NCBI GenBank assembly: GCA_963813195.1
Contig: CAWEYC010000025.1
Span: forward strand, 153,564-217,563
Source: Roseiarcus sp963813195
Lineage (GTDB): Bacteria; Pseudomonadota; Alphaproteobacteria; Rhizobiales; Beijerinckiaceae
DNA length: 64,000 nt
Reading direction: 5' to 3'
The position numbers and the translations under genes are program-made. Each line of letters opens with the position of its first letter. Positions within the stretch are counted from its first letter, which is position 1. The notes under the pieces were generated by a model. It was not told the origin of the DNA. It ran no database searches and worked only from the letters and a program-made list of their open reading frames with translations. Positions 1 through 7,987 of the stretch are shown here, one piece after another.

Positions 1-568
1 GATGATCGAGGAGGCCGAGACCGGCCTCGGACCGGTCGACGTGCTCGTCAACAACGCCGGCATTCAATATGTCGCGCCAATCGAAGAGTTCCCGCTGGAG
101 AAATGGGACCAGATCATCGCGATCAATCAGTCCGCCGCGTTTCACGCGATCCGCCGCGTGCTGCCGAGCATGAAGGCGCGCCGCTCCGGCCGCATCATCA
201 ACATCGCCTCGGCGCACGCGCTCGTCGCCTCGCCCTTCAAGTCCGCCTATGTCGCGGCCAAGCACGCGGTCGCTGGATTGACGAAGACCGCCGCGCTGGA
301 AGTCGCCGAATTCGGCATCACCGTGAATGCGATCTGTCCCGGCTACGTCTTGACGCCGCTCGTCGAGAAGCAGATCCCCGACACCGCCAAAGCGCGCGGG
401 ATCACCGAGAAGGAAGTCGTGCGCGACGTGCTCCTGGCGGCGCAACCGACCAAGCGCTTTGTCACGGTCGAGGAAGTGGCGGCGCTTGCGGCCTTTCTCG
501 CGACCCCGGCGGCCGCCTCGATCACCGGGGCGATCATCCCGATCGACGGCGGCTGGACGGCGCACTAG
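1..568 (+). CDS. bdhA: D-3-hydroxybutyrate dehydrogenase, C-terminal part (start is outside the window)
   Basis: Last 188 residues of a short-chain dehydrogenase/reductase; the start lies left of the window. Visible motifs are VNNAG near residue 16 (cofactor site), the Ser-bearing INIASAHAL stretch, the catalytic pair in YVAAKHA, the NAICPGYVLTPL turn, and a C-terminal GGWTAH tail that is characteristic of 3-hydroxybutyrate dehydrogenases. The family oxidises D-3-hydroxybutyrate to acetoacetate with NAD+ in polyhydroxybutyrate and ketone-body use. The next gene on the same strand encodes acetoacetate decarboxylase, which would consume the product, so context and sequence agree. The missing N-terminus hides the TGxxxGIG motif, and a different SDR specificity cannot be strictly excluded. 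Confidence 0.85.
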   Translation, partial: MIEEAETGLGPVDVLVNNAGIQYVAPIEEFPLEKWDQIIAINQSAAFHAIRRVLPSMKARRSGRIINIASAHALVASPFKSAYVAAKHAVAGLTKTAALEVAEFGITVNAICPGYVLTPLVEKQIPDTAKARGITEKEVVRDVLLAAQPTKRFVTVEEVAALAAFLATPAAASITGAIIPIDGGWTAH

Positions 569-622
569 CGCGCGTTGTTTTGGGTCGAACCAGCCGCCAC
601 TGTCATGGGGAGTTCGGACCAG

Positions 623-679
623 GGATTGCGGCGGCGGCTTAGTCTGGATCGCCACGCTGCGCTGGCGAAGACGGCTGGG
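623..679. repeat. Dispersed repeat, copy 1 (pairs with 25999-26055)
   Basis: A 57-bp stretch matching 25999-26055 in the same orientation with about five mismatches. The shared core includes CTTAGTCTGGATCGCCACGCT followed by a degenerate GCGAAG hairpin arm. It lies in the gap between bdhA and adc. Its minus strand resembles the widespread intergenic GAGCGAAGC...ATCCAG repeats of alphaproteobacteria. Confidence 0.7.
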
Positions 680-804
680 TTCGGTTGGACCTGAATACGA
701 AGCGCTCTAGCAAGCGCGAGATCGGAAGACGGCGGCCCCTTGAGGCGCCGCCGAAACTGAGCCGAGCGTGGGGACGGCCCTACGCCGTCGCTGGGGAGCG
801 AGCA

Positions 805-1551
805 ATGCGCGTTAGCGATATCCTGGAATTGCCTTCGATGCCGCTCGCCGGGCCGAGCTACCCGCGCGGACCGTACCGGTTCATCGACCGCGAATACATG
901 ATCATTTCCTACGAGACGGACCCGGAGGTCGTGCGCGAGCAATTGCCCGAGCCGCTCGAACCGCTCGAGCGGCCGCTCGTCCATTACGAGTGGATTTCGA
1001 TGCCCGATTCCTCCGGATTCGGCAGCTATGCCGAGTGCGGCCTCGTCATCGGTTGCCGTTACAAGGGCGAGGAGATGAGCTTCGTCTCGCAAATGTATCT
1101 CGACGACGATCCGCCGATCGCGGCCGGGCGCGAGATCTGGGGTTTTCCGAAGAAGTACGCGCACCCCAAGCTCGCCGTCATGAAGGACACGCTGACGGGC
1201 ACGCTCGAATATGCCGGCGCGCAGGTCGCCGCGGGCACGATGGGCTACAAACACGAGAGCATGGCGGGCAACGGCGTCATGACGACCGCCATCCTCACCA
1301 AGACCGCCGTCAATCTGAAGCTGATCCCCGGCGTCGACGGCAATCCCGGCATCTGCCAGCTCGTCGCCTATAATCTGACCGACATCACGGTCAAAGGCTC
1401 CTGGATCGGCCCCGGGCGGCTGCACCTCATCCCGCACGTCAACGCGCCCGTGGCCGATATCCCCGTGCGCAAAATCGTCGCCGCGCATCACTTCATCGCC
1501 GATCTGACCTTGCCCTACGGCCGGGTCCTTCACGATTATCTCGCGAAGTAA
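805..1551 (+). CDS. adc: Acetoacetate decarboxylase
   Basis: 248-residue protein of the acetoacetate decarboxylase family, which converts acetoacetate to acetone and CO2 through a Schiff base on lysine. The diagnostic IWGFPKKYAHPK stretch holds the adjacent lysine pair at residues 116-117: the Schiff-base lysine and the neighbour that lowers its pKa. Length equals the family norm of about 245. The ATG at 805 was chosen because a GGGGAG ribosome-binding site sits 6-12 bases upstream and the protein then begins in the usual place; the in-frame extension back to 685 runs through repeat DNA. It lies 236 bp after bdhA on the same strand. Together they form a short route from D-3-hydroxybutyrate via acetoacetate to acetone. 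Some relatives act on other keto acids, so substrate is inferred. Confidence 0.9.
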   Translation: MRVSDILELPSMPLAGPSYPRGPYRFIDREYMIISYETDPEVVREQLPEPLEPLERPLVHYEWISMPDSSGFGSYAECGLVIGCRYKGEEMSFVSQMYLDDDPPIAAGREIWGFPKKYAHPKLAVMKDTLTGTLEYAGAQVAAGTMGYKHESMAGNGVMTTAILTKTAVNLKLIPGVDGNPGICQLVAYNLTDITVKGSWIGPGRLHLIPHVNAPVADIPVRKIVAAHHFIADLTLPYGRVLHDYLAK

Positions 1552-1746
1552 GTCGTTCGGTCCCAGCCGGCCGCGCGTCGTTCGCCGCATTCGGTCACAT
1601 CTGGTGCGCCGGCGAAGCGCGCGCCGCGCGCACGAAACTTTGATCGCGAATGCCGATTGCAAAAACCGGTCCGCAACACCACTTGAGTCCGCAGATTGGG
1701 GGGCTTTCGCGGCATCCGCCGCAGGTCAATCATGGAGGTACGCACC

Positions 1747-2505
1747 ATGGTGCGCAGCGTCCTTCACCCTTCTATCCAAGCTCTCTCTGTCGTGGCCTCG
1801 CTGGCGCTCGCCGCGCCGACGGCGGCGGCGGCGTTTCCCGCATCCGGGCACTCGAGCGTCGCCCGAGCCGTGAGCGATTCGAGCTTCGTCGCGCTTGCGG
1901 CGACGAAGACGACACGCCATGCAAGTTCCAGCCACGGTAGCCGCTACAGCCACACTGGCCGGTATGCCCGCAATAGCCATTACAGCGGCCACCCCCGCTA
2001 TCATCGATATGCGCGGCGTTCCGGCGCGGCCGTTGCAGGGGCGGCAGCCGCTGGGCTAGGCGTGGCGGCCGCCGGGGGCTACGGCTACGGCGGCTATGCC
2101 AACGGCGGCTACGCCTACGGGGGCTATCCGTACGGCTGTGATTATGGCTACGGCTACGGCTACGATCCTTACGGCGATTGCGGCTACGACTACGGATACG
2201 ACGACGACTACGGCTACGGATACCCGTTGATCTACGGCGGAGGCCACGGGTTCCACCATCGGCGCGGTATCGGATTCAACCACGGCGGCGGCGGACACAT
2301 GGTCGCCAGCGGCGGCCCCGTGCCCACGTTCGGTGGCGGCGCCGCCGCAGCCGGATCTCCCGTGCATAGCGGGGGCTTTGCAGGAGGCGGCTTCGCCGGA
2401 GGCGGATTCCATGGCGGCGGTATCGGCGGAGGCGGGTTCCATGGCGGCGGTTTCGGCGGAGGCGGGTTCCATGGCGGCGGTGGCGGCGGAGGCGCGCGCC
2501 ACTGA
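1747..2505 (+). CDS. Exported Gly/Tyr/His-rich repetitive protein
   Basis: 252 residues. The ATG at 1747 has a perfect GGAGG eight bases upstream and opens a signal peptide (hydrophobic LSVVASLALAAPTAAAA), so the product is exported. The mature part has three zones. First is a Ser/Arg/His-rich segment with a hydrophobic GAAAAGLGVAA patch that may insert in a membrane. Next is a Gly-Tyr zone with about ten GYGYGGY-like units and acidic residues. Last is a Gly-rich tail with three to four near-identical GGGFHGGG units. I do not recognise an enzyme domain. Such composition is known in surface, adhesive or metal-binding proteins; the histidines in the tail would allow metal binding. Function is unknown. 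Proline-rich frames on the other strand are mirror images of the Gly codons. Confidence 0.8.
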   Translation: MVRSVLHPSIQALSVVASLALAAPTAAAAFPASGHSSVARAVSDSSFVALAATKTTRHASSSHGSRYSHTGRYARNSHYSGHPRYHRYARRSGAAVAGAAAAGLGVAAAGGYGYGGYANGGYAYGGYPYGCDYGYGYGYDPYGDCGYDYGYDDDYGYGYPLIYGGGHGFHHRRGIGFNHGGGGHMVASGGPVPTFGGGAAAAGSPVHSGGFAGGGFAGGGFHGGGIGGGGFHGGGFGGGGFHGGGGGGGARH

Positions 2506-2524
2506 GGCCTACGAATGTCGACGC

Positions 2525-2552
2525 GAGACATAATAGTCGAGACATAATAGTC
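2525..2552. repeat. Perfect tandem duplication of 14 bp
   Basis: GAGACATAATAGTC occurs twice back to back (2525-2538 and 2539-2552), just after the stop codon of the Gly-rich protein gene and in the leader region of rpsA. It is AT-richer than its surroundings. It could be a protein-binding site or simple slippage; nothing distinguishes these. Confidence 0.75.
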
Positions 2553-2650
2553 TTGCTCGCGGCGCCTAATCTTGCTACGCATCGCGCGCGCTCGGTCGCT
2601 TCTCCGGGCGCGCTAACCCATGAGTTCTCGCCGTCGGCGCCTGCGCCGGC

Positions 2651-2669
2651 CCGCCTCTCGAAGAGGCGG
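2651..2669 (+). promoter_or_regulatory. 8-bp perfect hairpin in the rpsA leader
   Basis: CCGCCTCT (2651-2658) pairs with AGAGGCGG (2662-2669) across a three-base loop, about 110 bp before the rpsA start. No T-run follows, so it is not a classical terminator. S1 is known to repress its own translation by binding its leader, and a structured leader would fit, but that role is inferred. Confidence 0.4.
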
Positions 2670-2778
2670 CGACGGGCGCCCCAAGCCGTGCGCTTGCGGC
2701 CCTGATCCGGCGACGGGAGCTTTTCGTCAACGCTAACCCCCGCCGGCGCCGCCCGAATAGGGCTCCTTAGGAGAGACA

Positions 2779-4524
2779 ATGTCCGTATCCACCGCCTCCG
2801 CGCCGACGCGCGAGGATTTCACCGCCCTTTTGAACGAGACCTATGGCGCGGACGAGGCCTTTGAAGGCTCCGTCGTCAAGGGCCGGGTCGTCGCGATCGA
2901 AAAAGACATGGCGCTCATCGACATCGGTCTGAAGACCGAGGGCCGGGTGGCGCTGAAGGAATTCACCAATCACGGCCGCGATCCCGCGCCCAAGGTCGGC
3001 GACGAGGTCGAGGTCTATCTCGAGCGCATCGAGAACGCGCTCGGCGAGGCCGTCATTTCGCGCGACAAGGCGCGCCGCGAAGAGAGCTGGGTCAAGCTCG
3101 AACAGGCCTTCGAGAAGAACGAGAAGGTCGACGGCGTCATCTTCAATCAGGTCAAGGGCGGCTTCACCGTCGATCTCGACGGCGCCGTGGCCTTCCTGCC
3201 GCGCAGCCAGGTCGACATCCGGCCGGTGCGCGACGTCGCGCCGCTGATGAATGTGACGCAGCCGTTCCAGATCCTGAAGATGGATCGCCGCCGCGGCAAC
3301 ATCGTGGTGTCCCGCCGCACGGTTCTCGAAGAGAGCCGCGCCGAGCAGCGTCACGAGATCGTCGCCAACCTCGCTGAAGGCCAAGTCATCGAGGGCACCG
3401 TCAAGAACATCACCGACTACGGCGCGTTCGTCGACCTCGGCGGCATCGACGGCCTGCTGCATGTCACCGACATAGCCTGGCGGCGCGTCAACCATCCGAC
3501 CGAGGTGCTCAGCATCGGCCAGACGGTGAAGGTGCGCATCATCAAGATCAACCACGAGACGCATCGCATCTCGCTCGGCATGAAGCAGTTGCAGGAAGAT
3601 CCGTGGGCGGCGATCGAGGCGCGCTATGCGGTCGGCCAGCGCCTCAAGGGCCGCGTCACCAACATCACCGACTACGGCGCGTTCGTCGAACTGGAGCCGG
3701 GGATCGAAGGCCTGATCCACGTCTCAGAAATGTCCTGGACGAAGAAGAACGTCCATCCCGGCAAGATCATTTCGACCAGCCAGGAGGTCGAGGTTCAGGT
3801 GCTGGAGGTCGACGCCTCCAAGCGCCGCATTTCGCTCGGCCTCAAGCAGACGCTGCAGAACCCGTGGGAGGCGTTCGCTGACAAGCATCCAGTCGGTTCG
3901 ACAGTCGAGGGCGAGGTCAAGAACAAGACCGAATTCGGCCTGTTCATCGGCCTCGACGGCGACGTCGACGGCATGGTCCATCTCTCCGATCTCGACTGGA
4001 CGCGCCCCGGCGAGCAGGCGATCGAGGAGTACAAGAAGGGCGACAAGGTCAACGCCAAGGTTCTCGACGTCGACATCGAGAAGGAGCGCATTGCGCTCGG
4101 CGTCAAGCAACTCGCCGGCGATCCGTTCGCCGCCAAGAAGGTGAGCGAAGAGGGCGGCGAGGGCGACTTGCGCAAGGGCTCGGTCGTCACCTGCGAGGTC
4201 ATCGAGGTCAAGGAAGGCGGCATTGAAGTCAAGATCGCCGGCACGGATCTGACCGCGTTCATCAAGCGCAACGAACTCGCCCGCGATCGCGGCGACCAGC
4301 GTCCCGAGCGTTTCTCAGTCGGCGAAAAGGTCGACGCCCGCATCACGCAGTTCGACCGGCGCGCCCGCAAGGTCGCGGTGTCGATCAAGGCGCTGGAAGT
4401 GGCCGAGGAGAAGGAAGCGATCGCGCAATACGGCTCGGCCGATTCGGGCGCGTCGCTCGGCGACATCCTGGGCGCCGCCCTCAAGGCGCGCGACAAGGCG
4501 GAAAAGCCGAAGAAGGCGGAGTGA
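2779..4524 (+). CDS. rpsA: 30S ribosomal protein S1
   Basis: 581-residue S1 protein with six S1/OB-fold repeats starting near residues 28, 113, 199, 285, 372 and 460. Repeats 3 and 4 carry the strongly conserved NITDYGAFV with GLLHVTDI or GLIHVSEM, while repeats 1, 2 and 6 are more divergent as usual. S1 binds mRNA upstream of start codons on the small ribosomal subunit and is essential for translating structured messages. The start has an AGGAGAGA site directly upstream (2769-2776). In many alphaproteobacteria rpsA follows cmk and aroA; here it follows an unrelated exported-protein gene, so its usual neighbours are absent. The C-terminal tail is Lys/Glu-rich, as in relatives. Confidence 0.97.
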   Translation: MSVSTASAPTREDFTALLNETYGADEAFEGSVVKGRVVAIEKDMALIDIGLKTEGRVALKEFTNHGRDPAPKVGDEVEVYLERIENALGEAVISRDKARREESWVKLEQAFEKNEKVDGVIFNQVKGGFTVDLDGAVAFLPRSQVDIRPVRDVAPLMNVTQPFQILKMDRRRGNIVVSRRTVLEESRAEQRHEIVANLAEGQVIEGTVKNITDYGAFVDLGGIDGLLHVTDIAWRRVNHPTEVLSIGQTVKVRIIKINHETHRISLGMKQLQEDPWAAIEARYAVGQRLKGRVTNITDYGAFVELEPGIEGLIHVSEMSWTKKNVHPGKIISTSQEVEVQVLEVDASKRRISLGLKQTLQNPWEAFADKHPVGSTVEGEVKNKTEFGLFIGLDGDVDGMVHLSDLDWTRPGEQAIEEYKKGDKVNAKVLDVDIEKERIALGVKQLAGDPFAAKKVSEEGGEGDLRKGSVVTCEVIEVKEGGIEVKIAGTDLTAFIKRNELARDRGDQRPERFSVGEKVDARITQFDRRARKVAVSIKALEVAEEKEAIAQYGSADSGASLGDILGAALKARDKAEKPKKAE

Positions 4525-4583
4525 TCCTTCCCTGGCGAATGCGCAGCATTCGTCCGCTCGCGCTGAGCGGGAGAAGGGCTCTC

Positions 4584-4607
4584 CCCTCTCCCGCATGCGG
4601 GAGAGGG
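4584..4607. repeat. 24-bp perfect palindrome after rpsA, REP-like
   Basis: CCCTCTCCCGC / GCGGGAGAGGG around a central AT is a perfect palindrome located 60 bp past the rpsA stop and just before the end of the convergent LysR gene. It could form a terminator-like stem for both genes, although no T-run follows. The CTCTCCC...GGGAGAG type recurs between genes in many alphaproteobacteria; a related copy is at 9321-9340. Confidence 0.6.
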
Positions 4608-4627
4608 CCGGGGTGAGGGCGGCGGGC

Positions 4628-5578
4628 TTAAGCCACGAGTCCGGGTTGCGCTGCCCGAACCGCCGCGCCCTGGGTCGCGCCGGGGCAGGTCGTCAGGCGT
4701 TGGCGGAGATCGCCGACGAGCCAGCGGCTGGCGCGCCCGAGCGTCCGGCCACGCTCGTGAACGACATAGATCGGCAATTCGGCCGGGACGGTATGGGCAA
4801 GCGCCAGCCGTTTCAGGCGTCCGGCCACGATATGCGCCTCGACCATATGCCAGGGCATGTTGCACCAGCCGAACCCCGCGAGCAGAAACTCCAGCCGCGT
4901 GGCGAGATCGGCGAAGCGCCAGATATGCGAGCTTACGACGCCGCCCTGCATGTTCTGGGTAATCGAGGTGCGGTCGGTCAGCACCAGCTGTACGTGGGGT
5001 TCCAGCGTTTCGCGCGCGATTGGGGCGCCCGACTTGGCGAGCGGATGATCGGCCGCGACGACGGGAATTAGCGCGATGCGCGTGAGGAACTCGGCGTTGA
5101 GATCGCGCGGCGGCCCCCCAGGCAAGGTGTAGATCGCCATGCGCGCCACACCCTCGCGCAGTCGCTGCTCGGCGCCGCCGAGAGCCTCGGTGAACACGGT
5201 CGCCGGCAGTTTGGGGAATTCGCCCCGAAGCGCCTTCAGGCTCCCCATCAACAACGGCATCGGGAAGATCGCGTCGACCGCCAGCGTCAGTTCCGGCTCG
5301 ACGTCCTCGGCCATGCTCTCAGCGCGGGCGCGCATCGCCTTGGCGCTTTCCAGCACGGCGCGCGCGTCCTTGACGACGGCCTGTCCGGCGTCGGTCAGAA
5401 CCGGCGTTCGCGACGATCGGTCGAACAACTCGAGTCCCAGCGTCGCTTCCATCGTCTGTACGGATTGGCTGATCGCGGACTGCACGCGACTGAGCCGCCG
5501 CGCCGCCGCCGAAAAGCTGCCGGCCTCGGCGACCGTCACCAGAACCCGCATCTGGTCGAGCGTAAGGGGGTCAAACAT
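4628..5578 (-). CDS. LysR-family transcriptional regulator
   Basis: 316 residues. The N-terminal winged helix-turn-helix (MFDPLTLDQMRVLVTVAEAG, then SAAARRLSRVQSAISQSV at about residues 20-40) is followed by a substrate-binding domain (about 90-295). The start codon has a strong GGAGGTGATGG site. LysR regulators are tetrameric and usually control the divergent neighbour; here that is the RutE-like nitroreductase gene starting 103 bp away, with a T-N11-A box between them. The effector is unknown. The GFGWCNMPWHMV segment in the effector domain resembles regulators of the same type found next to nitroreductase or reductase genes. Confident as a family assignment; the regulated pathway is inferred from position only. 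Confidence 0.9.
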   Translation of the reverse strand: MFDPLTLDQMRVLVTVAEAGSFSAAARRLSRVQSAISQSVQTMEATLGLELFDRSSRTPVLTDAGQAVVKDARAVLESAKAMRARAESMAEDVEPELTLAVDAIFPMPLLMGSLKALRGEFPKLPATVFTEALGGAEQRLREGVARMAIYTLPGGPPRDLNAEFLTRIALIPVVAADHPLAKSGAPIARETLEPHVQLVLTDRTSITQNMQGGVVSSHIWRFADLATRLEFLLAGFGWCNMPWHMVEAHIVAGRLKRLALAHTVPAELPIYVVHERGRTLGRASRWLVGDLRQRLTTCPGATQGAAVRAAQPGLVA

Positions 5579-5611
5579 CCATCACCTCCGCTGATGCATT
5601 CCACCATAATT

Positions 5612-5624
5612 TTGCCGATTGCAA
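5612..5624. promoter_or_regulatory. Candidate LysR-type binding box (T-N11-A)
   Basis: TTGCCGATTGCAA has TTGC and GCAA half-sites separated by five bases, matching the T-N11-A rule for LysR regulators. It is centred in the 103-bp gap between the divergent LysR gene and the nitroreductase gene, where an autoregulatory/activator site is expected. Confidence 0.5.
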
Positions 5625-5681
5625 TGATGGAGCGCAACCCTCATTTACGTTGCACCGCAACCTGCGCCGAAGGAAAAACTG

Positions 5682-6290
5682 ATGACCGTTCACGTCCCCG
5701 ATCACAAGCATCTCGCCGCCGACGCTGTCGCCCAGCTATTCACCGAGGCGCGCACGCACAATGGCTTTATTGACAAGCCGGTCGCGAAAGAGCTGCTGCA
5801 TCGCGCCGTCGATCTGGCGAAAATGGCGCCGACCAGCGCCAATCAGTCCCCGATGCGTATCGTTTTCCTCCGCTCGAAGGAGGCCAAGGACCGGCTGGCG
5901 CCGGCGCTCTCGCCCGGCAATCTCGAGAAGACGCTCGCCGCGCCGGTGGTCGCGATCGTCGGCTACGACTCGAAGTTCTATGAGCATCTGCCGTTCCTGT
6001 TCCCGCACGCCGACGCCAAGAGCTGGTTCGCCGGCAACGCTGAATTTGCCGAACGCAGCGCGTTCCAGAACGGCACGCTGCAGGTCGGGTATTTGATCTT
6101 CGCGCTGCGCGCCGTCGGTCTCGACACGGGTCCGATGACCGGCTTCGACCGCGCCAAGGTCGACGCCGAGTTCTTCGCCGGGACCGACGTCAAGTCGAAT
6201 GTCCTCATCAACATCGGCTACGGCGATCACTCGAAACTGTTCCCGCGCAGCCCACGCTTCTCATTCGATCAAATCGCCAAATTCGCGTGA
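5682..6290 (+). CDS. RutE/HadB-like nitroreductase-family protein (putative malonic semialdehyde reductase)
   Basis: 202 residues, the usual size for the RutE/HadB branch of the FMN nitroreductase superfamily. Signature segments are LAKMAPTSANQSPMRIVF (FMN-binding Arg/Ser region near residues 46-62), the AERSAFQNGTLQVGYLIFAL helix, GLDTGPMTGF, and NVLINIGYGD near the C-terminus. Known members reduce malonic semialdehyde to 3-hydroxypropionate with NAD(P)H in pyrimidine breakdown, but no other rut genes are present here, so substrate is uncertain. GAAGGA is placed well upstream of the ATG. The divergent LysR gene is the likely regulator. The DoxX-family membrane protein 77 bp downstream is probably cotranscribed. 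Confidence 0.85.
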   Translation: MTVHVPDHKHLAADAVAQLFTEARTHNGFIDKPVAKELLHRAVDLAKMAPTSANQSPMRIVFLRSKEAKDRLAPALSPGNLEKTLAAPVVAIVGYDSKFYEHLPFLFPHADAKSWFAGNAEFAERSAFQNGTLQVGYLIFALRAVGLDTGPMTGFDRAKVDAEFFAGTDVKSNVLINIGYGDHSKLFPRSPRFSFDQIAKFA

Positions 6291-6367
6291 CAGCATAACA
6301 GTTATAAGCCATAATCATTGTCGCGTGGGCTTTGGCCCGCGCGACCACAACAAGCGAGGAGGAGCCC

Positions 6368-6817
6368 TTGAACATCACGATCTTTCCCCCGTCCTGGACC
6401 CCTTATCTCCAGGCGGCGTTCCGCATTATGATCGGGCTGCTGTTTCTCGAGCACGGCAGCGGCAAGCTTCTCGATTTTCCGGTGATACCTGGCATCGCTC
6501 AAATGTTGCCGCATGGCCTGCTGCTCTTCACCGGTTCCATGGAACTGGTCGGCGGCGCTCTGCTCGCCGTCGGCTTCCTGACCCGCCCGGTGGCGTTCGT
6601 TCTGTCGGGCTTCATGGCGGCGGGCTATTTCATGGCCCATTTCCCGATGGGCTTCTTCCCGGTCAATAATCACGGCGAACTGGCGATCGTGTATTGCTTC
6701 GCCTTCCTGTACTTCGCCGGCGCCGGAGCGCCTCTCTGGTCGGTGGACAGCGTGCTGAACTCTTCGGCCGCCGGAGCGTCCTCGGGAAGCAAACTCAGCA
6801 ACCGAGCGACGGGCTAA
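6368..6817 (+). CDS. DoxX-family membrane protein
   Basis: 149 residues with four predicted membrane helices: PYLQAAFRIMIGLLFLEHGSGK, the GLLLFTGSMELVGGALLAVG segment, VAFVLSGFMAAGYFM, and IVYCFAFLYFAGAGAPLW. The early LEHGSGK and the central GSMELVGG are typical of the DoxX family. I chose TTG at 6368 because AGGAGG lies five bases upstream and the protein then begins just before the first helix; an upstream TTG at 6332 lacks such a site. DoxX-like proteins are small inner-membrane proteins linked to redox or sulfur metabolism and oxidative stress, without a firm general role. Probably in one unit with the preceding flavin reductase-like gene. Confidence 0.85.
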   Translation: MNITIFPPSWTPYLQAAFRIMIGLLFLEHGSGKLLDFPVIPGIAQMLPHGLLLFTGSMELVGGALLAVGFLTRPVAFVLSGFMAAGYFMAHFPMGFFPVNNHGELAIVYCFAFLYFAGAGAPLWSVDSVLNSSAAGASSGSKLSNRATG

Positions 6818-6883
6818 ATCCCCTTCGGCGCCGCGCCCACGCGAGAGGCGGCGGCAACCGCGGACAAGCTTTCGGCGGGATGC

Positions 6884-7987
6884 TCAGCGTCCCGCCGACC
6901 AGCAGACCCCGCCCGTCAGCGGCCTCGGCGCGCCGGTTGTCGTCGGCAGGGAAATCGGCAGTCCCAGGCGCGAGCGCAGCGCCAGATAGGCGAAACACTG
7001 CGCCTCCACGACATCGCCGTCGTAGCCGATCGCCTCGATCGGATCGACCCGCAACTCGAGCCGCTGAGCCAGCGCGCGCATCAGCGTGAGATTGCGCCGT
7101 CCCCCACCGCACACCAGCCATCGCGAGGCCTTCAGCGGGAAATGGCGCGCCGCCGCCGCCGTCGCTTCCACGGTGAAGGCCGCGAGCGTCGCGGCGCCGT
7201 CGGCGTCGCCGAGCGCTTCGACCGCCCGTGCGACGTCGTGAAAGTGATTTCGGTCGAGCGACTTGGGCGGCGGCCGGTCGAAATAGGCGTCGCGCATGAA
7301 ACGCGCCACCAGCGCTTCGTCGACGCGGCCCGCCGCGGCCAGCGCGCCGCCTTCATCGTGGCTGACGCCCCGCCGCTTGGCGACGAAGTCGTCGATCAGC
7401 GCATTGGCCGGGCCGGTGTCGAAGGCGACGATCTCGTCGTCGGCGCCGAGATAGGTGACATTGCCGACGCCGCCCCAATTGAGCAGCATCAGCGGGCGTT
7501 CGAGCCCGGCGCTCATCGCCGCGTGGTAGAGGGGAACCAGCGGCGCGCCCTCGCCGCCCGCCGCGACGTCGGCGGCGCGGAAGTCGTTGACGACGTCGAT
7601 GCCCAGCGCCGCGGCCGCCCGCGCGCCGTCGCCAAGCTGGCGGCTGAACCGCTCGCGCGGCCGGTGCAGGACGGTCTGGCCGTGCAGCCCGACGAGGGCG
7701 ACGCTGCGCGTGTCGACCTCGAATTTCTCGATGAAAGCCGCGACGGCGGCGACATGCGCATCCGTGACGGCGCGTTCGAGGTCTTCGAGCGGCCCGAGCG
7801 CCCGATCGGGGTTGGCGATGATTTCGCGCAGGGCGTCGCTGACGTCAGCGGGGTACGGAAACGTCGCGCCCGGCCCCGCCTCGACGCGGGCGCGGCCGTC
7901 GCTGCGAATGAGGGCGACATCGATCCCGTCCATCGACGTGCCGCTGATCGCGCCGATCGCGGTTGCGAGTTCCGTCCCGGCGCTCAT
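6884..7987 (-). CDS. anmK: Anhydro-N-acetylmuramic acid kinase
   Basis: 367 residues, full length for AnmK. It phosphorylates and opens 1,6-anhydro-N-acetylmuramic acid to MurNAc-6-phosphate during peptidoglycan recycling in the cytoplasm. Diagnostic segments are AISGTSMDGIDVALI at the N-terminus (phosphate loop), GLHGQTVLHRP, LNWGGVGNVTYL, FDTGPANALIDDF with the catalytic Asp region, and VCGGGRRNLTLM near residue 300. Its ATG overlaps the stop of the upstream FAH-family gene as ATGA, so the two are translationally coupled even though their pathways are unrelated. The partner tyrS gene, often adjacent in related genomes, is not here. Confidence 0.95.
   Translation of the reverse strand: MSAGTELATAIGAISGTSMDGIDVALIRSDGRARVEAGPGATFPYPADVSDALREIIANPDRALGPLEDLERAVTDAHVAAVAAFIEKFEVDTRSVALVGLHGQTVLHRPRERFSRQLGDGARAAAALGIDVVNDFRAADVAAGGEGAPLVPLYHAAMSAGLERPLMLLNWGGVGNVTYLGADDEIVAFDTGPANALIDDFVAKRRGVSHDEGGALAAAGRVDEALVARFMRDAYFDRPPPKSLDRNHFHDVARAVEALGDADGAATLAAFTVEATAAAARHFPLKASRWLVCGGGRRNLTLMRALAQRLELRVDPIEAIGYDGDVVEAQCFAYLALRSRLGLPISLPTTTGAPRPLTGGVCWSAGR

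Noticed and set aside
2056..2582. Pro-rich and Ala/Val-rich minus-strand open frames
   Set aside because: They are reverse readings of the GGC/GGA glycine codons of the exported repeat protein and lack ribosome-binding sites.
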